In this document: one piece after another, positions 1-9,591 of the stretch | How the letters are laid out: the number at the start of each line of letters is the position of its first letter | Position numbering within the stretch: position 1 is the stretch's first letter | Made by a program: the position numbers and the translations under genes | Notes under the pieces: generated by a model | What the model was told of the DNA's origin: nothing | Database searches by the model: none | What the model saw: the letters and a program-made list of their open reading frames with translations, nothing else | Source of the DNA: an uncultured Chloroflexota bacterium | GTDB taxonomy: Bacteria; Chloroflexota; Chloroflexia; Chloroflexales; Chloroflexaceae | DNA: 39,997 nucleotides | Reading direction: 5' to 3' | NCBI GenBank assembly: GCA_903915775.1 | Contig: CAIWUD010000182.1 | Location: 1-39,997, forward strand

Positions 1-1
1 C

Positions 2-1141
2 CCACCTGTCGAACCCGATATCTATACCATCCTGGTTGAAGCCATCCACCTGGTACGTAAACGGGGCTATGTCTCAACCCTAGGCTCAATTAAGCTGGTC
101 ATGAAGGAGCTGATGGGCGGCGATTTTAAGGAGAGCCGTTATCGCGATCTGGGCGGACGCCCCTTCGCGAAATTTAAGGATTTTGTGCTCGATGCCGAAA
201 AGCGGGGCAAAGTCCAGATCTTCACCAACGGCACGGTCAATGAGGTCTTCCTCCCCGGTGAAGACCCCTATGCGCTCTCCCAATTCGCCGCAGCCCTGAG
301 CGAAGAGGTCGTGGCTGAGCCTGTGGTTGATCTGACAACTATCACGAGTGGTCGTAAAGAGCAGCCTCGTCCCGAGCGCGTTGCGAGCGAGGCGGCGCCA
401 CCCAGCAGTCGCCGCCGCCGCCGTCGCTCACGGCGTGGTCAGCCCGCAACCAGTGGTCCTGAGGAGCAGGAGTTACTTGCCGAGGAGGCTGAGGCTGAGG
501 AGCCCGACTATACCCCGCCGGTCGATCTCGATCTCCTGCCGCAGTTCGTCGAGGATCTGCGCCCCTTCGACGAGCCACTGGACGATCAGCCGTTCATCAG
601 TGAACTACCGGTTGATGACCTGATGATCGCTGATCTACCGGTCGATCTCGAGACCTATGTGGAGCCGTCTGAGTATGATCTGACCCAGCACGCCTGGAGT
701 GATGCCTGGGACGCTGTTGCCGCTGCCAGTGCACCTCCGCAGGAGGAGGTCTGGGAGGCTGCAGTGGCAACAGCTCTGGCCAGTGAGGGGGTTGCGCCCG
801 ATCACGATGCCCCATCTGAGCCACCAGCTGTGGAAGCCGCAGAGACGGATGACGAGTCGGCGGATGATGATGGTGCGATCGATGCGATCGAGTTTAGCAC
901 CGAAGAGTGGGATATCTTCCGTGCGATGCTGCGCGAGGCTGCTAAGCCCCTCTCGTTCATCCAGATCAGTAACATGCTGCGTAGGATGCGCAAAGAGCAT
1001 GGGGTGAACCGTACCAACGAGCAGTTCCGTACCATGACGAAGCAGGCGATTCACCGCGGCCTGATTGAGCGCGGTGGACGTGGGAAGCGCGTCTACTATA
1101 CCCTGCGGTCTGATGAGGAGTCCCCGAGTTCATCGTCGTGA
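2..1141 (+). CDS. C-terminal part of an OST-HTH/LOTUS-domain protein (N-terminal part, possibly NYN domain, lies outside window)
   Basis: Frame open to the left edge (PPVEPDIYTILVEAIHLVRKRGYVSTLGSIKLVMKELMGGDFKESRYRDLGGRPFAKFKDFVLDAEKRGKVQI), LOTUS-like; Arg/Glu-rich linker; C-terminal winged-helix-like segment EWDIFRAMLREAAKPLSFIQISNMLRR...RGKRVYYTL. Confidence 0.7.
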   Translation, partial: PPVEPDIYTILVEAIHLVRKRGYVSTLGSIKLVMKELMGGDFKESRYRDLGGRPFAKFKDFVLDAEKRGKVQIFTNGTVNEVFLPGEDPYALSQFAAALSEEVVAEPVVDLTTITSGRKEQPRPERVASEAAPPSSRRRRRRSRRGQPATSGPEEQELLAEEAEAEEPDYTPPVDLDLLPQFVEDLRPFDEPLDDQPFISELPVDDLMIADLPVDLETYVEPSEYDLTQHAWSDAWDAVAAASAPPQEEVWEAAVATALASEGVAPDHDAPSEPPAVEAAETDDESADDDGAIDAIEFSTEEWDIFRAMLREAAKPLSFIQISNMLRRMRKEHGVNRTNEQFRTMTKQAIHRGLIERGGRGKRVYYTLRSDEESPSSSS

Positions 1142-1154
1142 ACCCCCTCTCGGT

Positions 1155-1340
1155 GGGAGGTGTGGAGGGCGCAGCCCTCCACAAAAACAACTAACCCAAC
1201 CCTGGTAGCGCCAGACAGCCAAGCTGGCGCAGCCGCATGGCGGGAGGTGTGGAGGGCGTAGCCCTCCACAAACGATCCTAACCCAACCCTGGTAGCGCCA
1301 GACAGCCAAGCTGGCGCAGCCGAAACTGAAGCTTCCCTAA
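1155..1340 (+). repeat. Two tandem copies of dispersed intergenic hairpin repeat (forward orientation)
   Basis: gggaggtgtggagggcgcagccctccacaaa...ccaaccctggtagcgccagacagccaagctggcgcagccg at 1155 and again from 1242; each has hairpin tgtggagggc/gccctccaca and gcgccag/ctggcgc. Confidence 0.85.
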
Positions 1341-1363
1341 AGCATCAATCCCGAAACATCCCT

Positions 1364-1981
1364 ATGATGGTGAAGATCTGTGGCCTGCGCACCGTTGAGC
1401 ATGCCCTCGTTGCAGCAACTGCAGGCGCCGATCTGCTCGGCCTGGTCTTTGCACCAAGCCGTCGCCAGGTGACACTCACCGAGGCTGCCACTATCGCCGC
1501 CGCGGTGCACAAGCTGCCCGCACCACGTCCACGTCTGGTTGGGCTCTTTGTGCATGAGCAGCCAGAGCGTATTGAGACTATTGTGCAGCAGGTGGGTCTG
1601 GATCTCGTGCAACTCAGCGGTGATGAGCCCGTAAGTGATGCTGCAGCAGTGACGGTGCCTATGATCAAAGCGATCCGCATGGATGGTTCACAGCGTGAAG
1701 CTGACTGGCTGCAGCAGCCAGTGACCTTTCTCGTTGATGCGCACGTACCTGGTTCCTATGGCGGTACCGGTGTGCGTGCCGATTGGGCTCGTGCCGCCAC
1801 GCTCGCACTCCAGCGACCACTGTTCCTTGCCGGTGGGCTGAATGTAGCGAATGTTGCTGCGGCAATTGCAGCGGTACACCCCTTGGGTGTCGATGTGAGC
1901 AGTGGCGTTGAGCGCGACGGTCGTAAGGATGCGCTCCTCATCGAGACGTTCATTGCTGCAGCACGCTGCAGACCAGTGTGA
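1364..1981 (+). CDS. trpF: Phosphoribosylanthranilate isomerase
   Basis: VKICGLRTVEHALVAATAGADLLGLVFAPSRRQV ... FLAGGLNVANVAAAI...GVDVSSGVERDGRKD are TrpF hallmarks. Confidence 0.95.
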   Translation: MMVKICGLRTVEHALVAATAGADLLGLVFAPSRRQVTLTEAATIAAAVHKLPAPRPRLVGLFVHEQPERIETIVQQVGLDLVQLSGDEPVSDAAAVTVPMIKAIRMDGSQREADWLQQPVTFLVDAHVPGSYGGTGVRADWARAATLALQRPLFLAGGLNVANVAAAIAAVHPLGVDVSSGVERDGRKDALLIETFIAAARCRPV

Positions 1982-2003
1982 TGTGAATCGGCGGTGGCTT
2001 ACG

Positions 2004-3434
2004 ATGCGTCACACCCAGAGACAATGGTTACAACGGCTCGGACGTGGGTTGGGTTGGCTTGTCTGGTTCGCTGCCCTGTCTGTGGCTCTACGCTGGATCT
2101 ACCTGCGTCTGCGTCGCGTGATCCTGCGCCCGACACCCTTCGTAACCCCACCCCTTGGCCCTGAACAGATCGATCGCTGCCGTCGGCGGATCGTGTTGAG
2201 TGATCTCCACCTCGGCAGTGGGGATCGGCTCGATGATTTTAGTGATGATGAGATTCTCACTGCCTTCATTGATAGCTATGTTCAATCTCAGAAACCAACA
2301 GAACTAATTCTCGCTGGTGACACCATCGAGTTTCTCCAGGTACGCCTGCCTAATGTGGCCGATGATGACTATTCGCAGGCTGCCGCGCTCGCCCGCCTCG
2401 ATCGTGTGGTGGCCGCCCATACAGCAGTCTTCGCTGCTCTTGGTCGCTTTGTTACCGATCCAGGTCAGCAAGTGACCCTGCTAATTGGGAACCATGACTT
2501 TGAACTCCACTACCCGGAGGTGAAGACCCGCTTTGCCGCTGCGCTCGGCTTGCCCCCTGAAGATCCACGGCTACGCTTCGCAGTAAGCTACCATGGTGGT
2601 GGTCTCTTTATTACCCACGGCAACCAGTTTGATCCCTGGAACCGCTTTACCTACTTCGATGGCATCAGTGAACCGTTCGAAGTGGTACGTGGTACCCAAC
2701 TCGTTAAAGAGGTGATTAATGAACTTGAGGAGGATCTCCTTCCCTTCGCACCACTGATCGATAATGTAAAACCCTCCTCTAGCCTCTTCTGGTACCTCAT
2801 GGCCTTGCCACGCCTGCGAGTAACCGCATCACGGCGCTTTCTGATTCGTGGCGTGACGGGTTTTCTTCAGGTAGTGGCCTGGCCTACTCCGCACCAGATG
2901 CCGATCACGGGCCGAGGTCCTGGTGGGCTCCTCAGTGCCCCCCCACTCACTGCACTCTGGCAGTTCGTAGCTCGCTTCCGCCGTGGACGGGTCGCCCGCC
3001 ACCGCGAAGTGGCCCGCCAGGTAGCAACCGTAGCGGGTGTGGTTGAGCCGCCTGCGGAAGTGTTTGACCAGGTGCAACTCGAGGCGGCACGGCAGACCGA
3101 GCGCGAACGGCGCGCGTTTCGTGATCGTTTTGCCCGCGAAATGCAGCGTATGGCACAACGCCCCGAACATCGCGAAGATAGCCTCTTTATCTGCGGTCAC
3201 ACCCACCTTGCCGGTGTGCTCGATCTAGGCCCTGCACAGACCTATATCAATACGGGTACCTGGACGGAGATTATCTACGATGTCGCAACGATGCGCCGTC
3301 AAGAACAACGCTTCCCCTTTCTCGAAATCACCTACCCCGATGGGCCCCGTCCTCAAGGCCAACTCCTCGTCTGGCACCCCTCCGGCGAACCGCCCCGACC
3401 ATGGCGTGAAGGGTATGCCGATGCTGAACGCTGA
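2004..3434 (+). CDS. Membrane-anchored metallophosphoesterase (calcineurin-like)
   Basis: N-terminal hydrophobic helix, then VLSDLHLGSGD, LAGDTIEF, LIGNHDFELH, ITHGNQFDPWN, ICGHTHLAGV metallophosphatase motifs; ATG 2004 preferred over upstream ORF start that overlaps trpF. Confidence 0.85.
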   Translation: MRHTQRQWLQRLGRGLGWLVWFAALSVALRWIYLRLRRVILRPTPFVTPPLGPEQIDRCRRRIVLSDLHLGSGDRLDDFSDDEILTAFIDSYVQSQKPTELILAGDTIEFLQVRLPNVADDDYSQAAALARLDRVVAAHTAVFAALGRFVTDPGQQVTLLIGNHDFELHYPEVKTRFAAALGLPPEDPRLRFAVSYHGGGLFITHGNQFDPWNRFTYFDGISEPFEVVRGTQLVKEVINELEEDLLPFAPLIDNVKPSSSLFWYLMALPRLRVTASRRFLIRGVTGFLQVVAWPTPHQMPITGRGPGGLLSAPPLTALWQFVARFRRGRVARHREVARQVATVAGVVEPPAEVFDQVQLEAARQTERERRAFRDRFAREMQRMAQRPEHREDSLFICGHTHLAGVLDLGPAQTYINTGTWTEIIYDVATMRRQEQRFPFLEITYPDGPRPQGQLLVWHPSGEPPRPWREGYADAER

Positions 3435-3512
3435 GCGGTGGCTCAGTGCAACTCCCATCGCTTTCGAGTATAATCAATCAGTGGGGCACGCTTCAGATCG
3501 CCTGAACCATCT

Positions 3513-3612
3513 GGTGGGATGCCTGGAGGGCAAAGCCCTCCGCAAAAGCCCCCAACCTAGCCGTGGTAGCGCCAACCAGTCACGCCGGCGCCGCCGAAAT
3601 TGGACCATCCCT
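3513..3612 (+). repeat. Diverged copy of dispersed intergenic hairpin repeat
   Basis: ctggagggcaaagccctccgcaaaagcccccaacctagccgtggtagcgcca...cggcgccgccgaaattggaccatccctaaa. Confidence 0.7.
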
Positions 3613-3639
3613 AAACTACCAGCAATTGGAGGAGAATCG

Positions 3640-3981
3640 ATGAAACCATTCTTACGCCTATTTGGGCTTGCCATCCTGATTGGTCTGGGTGTCGTCATTC
3701 TACGTGCCTTGCGGCAGCAACGTGATAGTGGCAGTTTTGAAGTAGGTGCAACAACCATGAGTAGCAGTGGTGAAACACGCCGTGGTATCAGTCCGGAACT
3801 TCTCAACATTCTCGCCGACCCCGGTGACAAAGGCCCCGTCGAGTTGATGACCGATGGGAGTGGCAAGGAGTGGCTGGTTAACCGTCGCAATGGCTTTCGC
3901 TACCCAATCGAGGATGGTATCCCCATCATGCTCCTCGAAGAGGGTGAGAAGCATAAGGACGAGAGCCTCGTCCAGTCCTAG
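3640..3981 (+). CDS. Membrane-anchored Trm112/UPF0434-like small protein lacking the usual Cys ligands
   Basis: ATG 3640 preceded by ggagga; N-terminal TM (FLRLFGLAILIGLGVVIL); C-terminal LLNILADPGDKGPVELM...WLVNRRNGFRYPIEDGIPIMLLEEGE resembles Trm112. Confidence 0.6.
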   Translation: MKPFLRLFGLAILIGLGVVILRALRQQRDSGSFEVGATTMSSSGETRRGISPELLNILADPGDKGPVELMTDGSGKEWLVNRRNGFRYPIEDGIPIMLLEEGEKHKDESLVQS

Positions 3982-4051
3982 GTCTGCACGCTGGTCGACT
4001 CGGGAGCATACCCCCTCCGCTACTACGTTCTGACATCAGAGATACTATTCT

Positions 4052-5245
4052 ATGCCAGCCACTGAGACTACCACAACGGGTCGCTTTGGACCCTACGGCG
4101 GACGTTATGTACCCGAGACGCTCATGCCCGCGGTCTCCGCCCTTGAGGCAGCCTACCAGGAGGCGATCGCCGATCCGACCTTCTGGAATGAACTCGATTA
4201 CCTCCACCGCACCTATACCGGACGGCCAACACCGCTCAGTTTTGCTGCCCGCCTGACTGCACAGGCTGGTGGGGCGAAGATCTATCTCAAACGGGAGGAT
4301 CTGGCCCATACTGGGGCCCATAAGATCAACAATGCCCTTGGTCAAGGCCTGCTCGCAGTACGTATGGGCAAGCGTCGCATTATTGCCGAGACGGGCGCCG
4401 GTCAGCATGGCGTGGCCACCGCAACCGTGTGTGCCCTCCTCGGCCTCGAGTGTGTAATCTACATGGGTACGGACGATATCGCTCGCCAGAGCCCCAACGT
4501 CTTCCGCATGCGCCTCCTTGGTGCTGAGGTTCGTGGGGTTGATAGCGGCTCGCGTACCCTCAAAGATGCGATTAACGAGGCGATGCGCGACTGGGTGACC
4601 AATCCTGAGAGCTACTACCTACTCGGCTCTGCTTTGGGGCCGCACCCCTACCCGACGATGGTGCGCGATTTCCAGAGTGTGATTGGGCGGGAGGCGCGTG
4701 CCCAGATTCTGGAGGCTGAGGGACGACTGCCCGATGTCGTTCTAGCCTGCGTCGGCGGCGGCTCGAACGCTATTGGCATCTTTCACGCCTTTCTACCAGA
4801 CGAAACGGTCGCGCTGCGTGGTGTTGAGGCCGGTGGACGTGGCCAACTCCTCGGTGATCACGCCTCCCGCTTCCTCGCCGCTAGCCCCGGTGTCCTTCAG
4901 GGTACCTACTCCTACGTCTTACAGGACGACGCAGGTCAGATCGCGCTGACCCACTCAGTCAGCGCCGGGCTAGACTACGCCAGTGTTGGCCCAGAGCACG
5001 CCTGGTTGCACGATACTGGGCGCGCTACCTACACCTCTGCTGATGATGAAGAGGCCCTGGATGCGTTCACGACCTGCGCACGCATGGAAGGGATCATCCC
5101 TGCCCTTGAGAGTGCCCACGCCGTCGCCGAGGCGCTGAAGTTGGCTCCGCAGTTGGGGCGCGACCAGATCATTCTGGTGAATATGTCGGGCCGTGGCGAT
5201 AAAGATATCTTTACGGTCGCTAATCTCCTGGGGGTCTCCATCTGA
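4052..5245 (+). CDS. trpB: Tryptophan synthase beta chain
   Basis: [34 protein letters not shown] (PLP Lys), [11 protein letters not shown]-like glycine loop, [19 protein letters not shown]. Confidence 0.97.
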   Translation: MPATETTTTGRFGPYGGRYVPETLMPAVSALEAAYQEAIADPTFWNELDYLHRTYTGRPTPLSFAARLTAQAGGAKIYLKREDLAHTGAHKINNALGQGLLAVRMGKRRIIAETGAGQHGVATATVCALLGLECVIYMGTDDIARQSPNVFRMRLLGAEVRGVDSGSRTLKDAINEAMRDWVTNPESYYLLGSALGPHPYPTMVRDFQSVIGREARAQILEAEGRLPDVVLACVGGGSNAIGIFHAFLPDETVALRGVEAGGRGQLLGDHASRFLAASPGVLQGTYSYVLQDDAGQIALTHSVSAGLDYASVGPEHAWLHDTGRATYTSADDEEALDAFTTCARMEGIIPALESAHAVAEALKLAPQLGRDQIILVNMSGRGDKDIFTVANLLGVSI

Positions 5246-5276
5246 TCTGGGGTTCGCAGGTAGCGTAACCATCTCA

Positions 5277-5352
5277 CAGGAGGTGTGGAGGACTTTGCCC
5301 TCCACCGAAGTTCCCCACCTACCCTGGTAACGCCGAACAGCTAATACTAAGC
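5277..5352 (+). repeat. Diverged copy of dispersed intergenic hairpin repeat
   Basis: caggaggtgtggaggactttgccctccaccgaagtt...ctaccctggtaacgccgaacagc. Confidence 0.65.
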
Positions 5353-5359
5353 CATCCCC

Positions 5360-6280
5360 ATGAAGACATGCCTGATCCTCAACCCAATGGCGGGCCGGGG
5401 TGCTGCTGGGCGTCGTCGTGATGAACTGGAAGCGGCACTGCGCGCTTCTGATCTCGACTATACCCTCTATACTACCCATGCCCCCGGTGGCGCTACCGAA
5501 CTGACCTACCAGGCCCTCTCCCAGGGCTTCGAGCGGGTGGTCGCTGTTGGCGGTGATGGGACGATCAACGAGGTGGTGAATGGCCTGATCGGTAGCCGTC
5601 AACTAGAGTTGGGTGATGCATGTCTCGGAGTTATTCCCCTTGGTACGGGTAGTGACTTCGCCAGGGCGATCAATGGCCTGAGCGTCGATGATCTTCAGGG
5701 GGCTGTGCGGCGTCTGATCTCCGGTTCTATTCGTTCGGTCGATGCAGGCCGGGTTCGGGTTGAGGCCGCACACCAGGAGTTGACCCGCTGCTTCATCAAC
5801 GGCCTAGGGGCTGGTATCGATGCCATGGTGGCCGCTGAGGCTGCCCAGATTACCTGGCTGACAGGAATAGCTGCCTATATTGTTGCCTCCCTGCGCGCCC
5901 TAGCCACCTATCGCCCGGGGGTCATGACGGTGCGCTACGACGGTAAAGAGTTGCATCGGCGCCTCTACTTCGCCACCCTGGGTAATGGGCATTCCCAAGG
6001 CGGTGGCTTCCGCATGACGCCGTCGGGTCGTATCGATGATGGCCTCCTCGACCTCTGTGCCGTGCAGAGTCTGCGCCCTGACCAGGTGATTCGCTACTAC
6101 CCGCGCCTGATCGAGGGTACGCACGTCACCCTGCCCGTCGTAACCATGGCCCAGGTGCGTGAGGTAGAGATTAGTTCAGCCAAACCCTTCCCTGTCGCCG
6201 TCGATGGGGAAGTTATCGCAACTGATGCCCACCGCGTGCACGCTGAGGTCATGCCGGGAGCGGTGCGCCTGTTCGCGTAG
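5360..6280 (+). CDS. Diacylglycerol kinase/lipid kinase family protein (YegS/DgkB-like)
   Basis: LILNPMAGRGAAGRRRDEL, VAVGGDGTINEVVNGL, IPLGTGSDFARAI, GRIDDGLLDLCAV motifs. Confidence 0.9.
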   Translation: MKTCLILNPMAGRGAAGRRRDELEAALRASDLDYTLYTTHAPGGATELTYQALSQGFERVVAVGGDGTINEVVNGLIGSRQLELGDACLGVIPLGTGSDFARAINGLSVDDLQGAVRRLISGSIRSVDAGRVRVEAAHQELTRCFINGLGAGIDAMVAAEAAQITWLTGIAAYIVASLRALATYRPGVMTVRYDGKELHRRLYFATLGNGHSQGGGFRMTPSGRIDDGLLDLCAVQSLRPDQVIRYYPRLIEGTHVTLPVVTMAQVREVEISSAKPFPVAVDGEVIATDAHRVHAEVMPGAVRLFA

Positions 6281-6301
6281 ACGCACCACCCTCACAAAGT
6301 T

Positions 6302-7669
6302 TTAGCGTGGTTCGACCAGCATTGGCATACCACCCTTTGGTCGCAGAGTAATCAGCGGCTCGCCAGGGGGGAGCTCCGGACTAGCGAGCCGGAGGCGGTA
6401 GCGCCGTGCGACAGTAGCCAGGATGAGTATCGCCTCCATCAGCGCGAAGGTATTCCCGATACACATACGCGGCCCGGCGCTGAAGGGGAAATAGGCCTGC
6501 TTGTGGCGTCGGGCTACCTGTTCGGGGGTGAAACGCTCAGGATCGAACCGTTCTGGATCGGGCCAGAACTCGGGGTGGCGATGGGTGATGTAGGGGCAAA
6601 TATCGACCGCTGTGCCCTTGGGGATGCGGTAGCCACCGATCTCATCATCGTTCACCACCTTCCGGCTCAGGAGATAGACCGGCGGGTAGAGGCGCATCGT
6701 CTCATCGATCACCATGCGCGTGTAGCTCAGACGGGGAACGTCGTCGGCCGTAGGGAGCCGCCCGCCCAACACCGCATCGACCTCGGCGTAGAGCCGCTCC
6801 GCAACCTCGGGGTGGAGGGAGAGTAGGCCCCAGACCCAACTCAGCGCAGTGGCTGTGGTCTCGTGGCCGGCAAGGAGCATCGTGATCACCTCGTCACGCA
6901 ACGCCTGGTCATCCATCTGGGCCCCCGTCTCCGCGTCACGGGCTAGCATGAGCATCGAGAGCAGATCACCGCTATCCTCGTTGTGCTGCCGCCGCGCACT
7001 GATGATAGCGTAGACGACCGAATCGAGCTCGCGCAGGGCGTTCCACCACTCACGATTGATCCGTGTGGGGAGGAGTGGTGGCAACAGGTTCGCCGTGCGG
7101 AAGCGCGTGATGAGCTGCTCATTAAGTAGATTGAAGCTCCGACTGACCGTCGTTGCCTGCTCGGTCACGTTGCTGCCAAAGAGGGCATCACCCACAATCC
7201 CTAAGGCGAGCCGCATCATCTCATCGTTGATCATGCGCGGACGGTCATACTCCTTCGCGCCATCCCAGTGATCGAGCATTGCCTCAGTACGGGCAACCAT
7301 CATGGCGGAGAGTGCCGTGATGCGCTGCCGGTGGAAGGCTGGCTGGACGAGGCGACGCTGACGTAGCCACGTCTCACCCTGACTGGTGAGCAGACCGTCA
7401 CCAATAATCCAGCGTACCATCCCGTAACTAATATGATCTTTCGTGTAGTTTTTGACCCGCTCCTGCAGGATCTGATGGACGCCATCGGGGTGGCTAATGA
7501 GGTGCGAGCGGATCGGACCGAGCCAGTAGCTGGCCACGTCCCCATACTGGCGAAAGGTGTCGCGGACAAAGCCGAGCGTGTCGTGACGAACAGCGGGCAG
7601 CACACCAAGTGGTAACCAGGCTTTTGGCCCGGGGGCTGACTTCGGTGCGGAAACGTTTTGCGTAGCCAT
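6302..7669 (-). CDS. Cytochrome P450
   Basis: I-helix LLAGHETTATALSWVW, ExxR in DETMRLYPP, heme loop FPFSAGPRMCIGNTFALMEA; start MATQNVSAPKS at 7669. Confidence 0.95.
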   Translation of the reverse strand: MATQNVSAPKSAPGPKAWLPLGVLPAVRHDTLGFVRDTFRQYGDVASYWLGPIRSHLISHPDGVHQILQERVKNYTKDHISYGMVRWIIGDGLLTSQGETWLRQRRLVQPAFHRQRITALSAMMVARTEAMLDHWDGAKEYDRPRMINDEMMRLALGIVGDALFGSNVTEQATTVSRSFNLLNEQLITRFRTANLLPPLLPTRINREWWNALRELDSVVYAIISARRQHNEDSGDLLSMLMLARDAETGAQMDDQALRDEVITMLLAGHETTATALSWVWGLLSLHPEVAERLYAEVDAVLGGRLPTADDVPRLSYTRMVIDETMRLYPPVYLLSRKVVNDDEIGGYRIPKGTAVDICPYITHRHPEFWPDPERFDPERFTPEQVARRHKQAYFPFSAGPRMCIGNTFALMEAILILATVARRYRLRLASPELPPGEPLITLRPKGGMPMLVEPR

Positions 7670-7688
7670 TATGAACCTCCTCATCATA

Positions 7689-8525
7689 CTACCCCATGCT
7701 CGCCAAGAGTTCATGCAGATCGCGTAGAAAAATCCGAGCGTTCTGCGCACGCATAGCGGGAATGGCGTGATCAACATCGCGGTAGATCCGCATGGTAGCG
7801 TTGGGTTGCTGCTCACCGAGCAGGTAGGCGTTCCGTACGGGAACGATCGCATCACGATCACCATGGGCGATGAGCATGGGAATATCAATTTGCGCAACAA
7901 CCTCAAGCGGCTTGGGCACGTGCACTTCTCCAAGGCGAAAGCCGAGGAGCGGGGCAAGTGGACGCAGCCAACTCACCGGTGCCACGTGCTGAACCAGTTG
8001 CGGTCGTGGGCCTCCAGTGAATGCATAGTCGGCAGGGGCACTGACCGCGGCGAGCGCATCGGGCATGGGAAAGCCAACCTCACGTGCGGCGGCGCCTAGA
8101 GTCGCCAGGGTGATCAACCCACCCATGCTCTCGGCGACCACCGCGACGCGTCGGTAGCCCCGGGTACGCGCCATAGCGAGCACCGCCGTGAGATCGAGCG
8201 CTTCGGCGCCACCCATGCTGGCGAGTCCGCCACTGGCCCCATACCCGCGCCAGTCGAAGGTGAGCACATCATGGCTCCCAGCGAGCTGCTCGGCCAGCCA
8301 GACGATCGCACTGGTGCGCTGGTTGGCCCCGAAGCCGTGGCAGATCACCACCAGACGATCTCGTCTCCGCGGGAAGAGGGTCGCGGCAATCGTGACCTCA
8401 TCGGCGGTAGAGAGCAGGATCGGCTCGGTATGCATACTGTACGGCGCACGTTGCAGGTGCGCAATCGGGATAAAATGGGCCGCCACACGGCGCACGGCGT
8501 AGGGGTACTTCTGATGGTGGGACAT
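7689..8525 (-). CDS. Alpha/beta hydrolase (serine aminopeptidase-like)
   Basis: VICHGFGANQRTS, VAESMGGLITLATLG nucleophile elbow, IAHGDRDAIVPV Asp, DVDHAIPAM His; start MSHHQK at 8525. Confidence 0.85.
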   Translation of the reverse strand: MSHHQKYPYAVRRVAAHFIPIAHLQRAPYSMHTEPILLSTADEVTIAATLFPRRRDRLVVICHGFGANQRTSAIVWLAEQLAGSHDVLTFDWRGYGASGGLASMGGAEALDLTAVLAMARTRGYRRVAVVAESMGGLITLATLGAAAREVGFPMPDALAAVSAPADYAFTGGPRPQLVQHVAPVSWLRPLAPLLGFRLGEVHVPKPLEVVAQIDIPMLIAHGDRDAIVPVRNAYLLGEQQPNATMRIYRDVDHAIPAMRAQNARIFLRDLHELLASMG

Positions 8526-8644
8526 AGCTGCTGCTATCGTTCTCGCTCTGGTGCATAATGGTAGTGTGTGAGGTGGGGGCGTAACCACCATCCCCACCAG
8601 GTACAGTATAGCGTGTGGTGTGAACCACGCAACATGGAGTCCGC

Positions 8645-9511
8645 ATGCACGACAGTTATAGCGTACGTCCCCGCCTCCTGGCGGTCATGGCCCATCCCGA
8701 TGATGAGAGCTTCGGCCTGGGTGGTACTCTGGCCCACTACGCCGCTATGGGGGTCACCGTCGATCTGATCTGTACGACCGGCGGTGAGGAGGGGAGTGCC
8801 GATGCCCACTACCTGGAAGGCTACGGCTCGCTGGCCGAGCGGCGGGTAGAGGAGCTTGCCTGTGCCGTGAACGCCCTTGGCCTGAGCAGCCTGACCATGC
8901 TCGGCTACCGCGACTCGGGGATGGCGGGAACTCCCGCCAACCAGCATCCGCAAGCGCTTGCCGCTCAGCCACTGGAGACCGTGACGGCAAGACTGGTGAC
9001 ACTGATCAGAACGCTCCAACCCCACGTGGTGATCACCTTCGATCCCATCGGTGGGTACCGCCATCCCGATCATATCGCCACGCACCAGGCGACTGTTGCC
9101 GCTTTCCACGCCGCAGCCGATCACGCCTATCCCTGCTCAGAGCAGGCGCCTTGGCAGGCACAGAAGCTCTACTTCCAGACCTTCCCACGACAACTACTAC
9201 GCGCCATCGTTTGGCTCATGCCCCTCGTTGGTCGTGATCCACGCCGCTTCGGGCGCAATCGCGATGTCGATCTCGCGGCACTGGCCGAGGTTGACTTTCC
9301 CATCCATGCGCGGATCGATACGATCGCCGTTACCGAACAGCGTCTTGCTGCCGCGCGCTGCCATGCTAGTCAGGGTGGTGAGGCTTTTGCCAATGGGCTA
9401 CCGGCCCGTATCGGACGCCTCTTCGGTGGTATCGAGAGCTTCATGCGCGCCTACCCAGAGCCAGAACCAGGCCTGCGTGAGCGTGATCTCTTCGTGGGGG
9501 TTCGCTGGTGA
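8645..9511 (+). CDS. PIG-L/LmbE-family N-acetylglucosamine deacetylase-like protein
   Basis: LAVMAHPDDESFGLGGTLAHYA and HPDHIATHQATVAAFHAA zinc-binding motifs. Confidence 0.92.
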   Translation: MHDSYSVRPRLLAVMAHPDDESFGLGGTLAHYAAMGVTVDLICTTGGEEGSADAHYLEGYGSLAERRVEELACAVNALGLSSLTMLGYRDSGMAGTPANQHPQALAAQPLETVTARLVTLIRTLQPHVVITFDPIGGYRHPDHIATHQATVAAFHAAADHAYPCSEQAPWQAQKLYFQTFPRQLLRAIVWLMPLVGRDPRRFGRNRDVDLAALAEVDFPIHARIDTIAVTEQRLAAARCHASQGGEAFANGLPARIGRLFGGIESFMRAYPEPEPGLRERDLFVGVRW

Positions 9512-9591
9512 ACAGCTCGGCCTGACCAAGGCGCATAAGGTGGAGGGCTGCACCCTTCGCCAATACCCTACACGAGGAAGTGGATACCTCC

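Noticed and set aside
3280-3639. Upstream extension of the Trm112-like ORF
   Set aside because: Overlaps the metallophosphoesterase gene and a dispersed repeat; clear RBS-ATG at 3640.
3982-4051. Tryptophan attenuator/T-box before trpB
   Set aside because: No Trp-codon leader peptide, T-box motif or terminator hairpin could be seen in this 70-bp gap.
6302-7957. Long P450 ORF extending to 7957
   Set aside because: Extra N-terminus overlaps the coding region of the alpha/beta hydrolase; conserved P450 start MATQNVSAPKS is at 7669.
9530-9591. Additional dispersed repeat copy (ggtggagggctgcacccttcgcc)
   Set aside because: Only the hairpin core is vaguely similar; too diverged to support.
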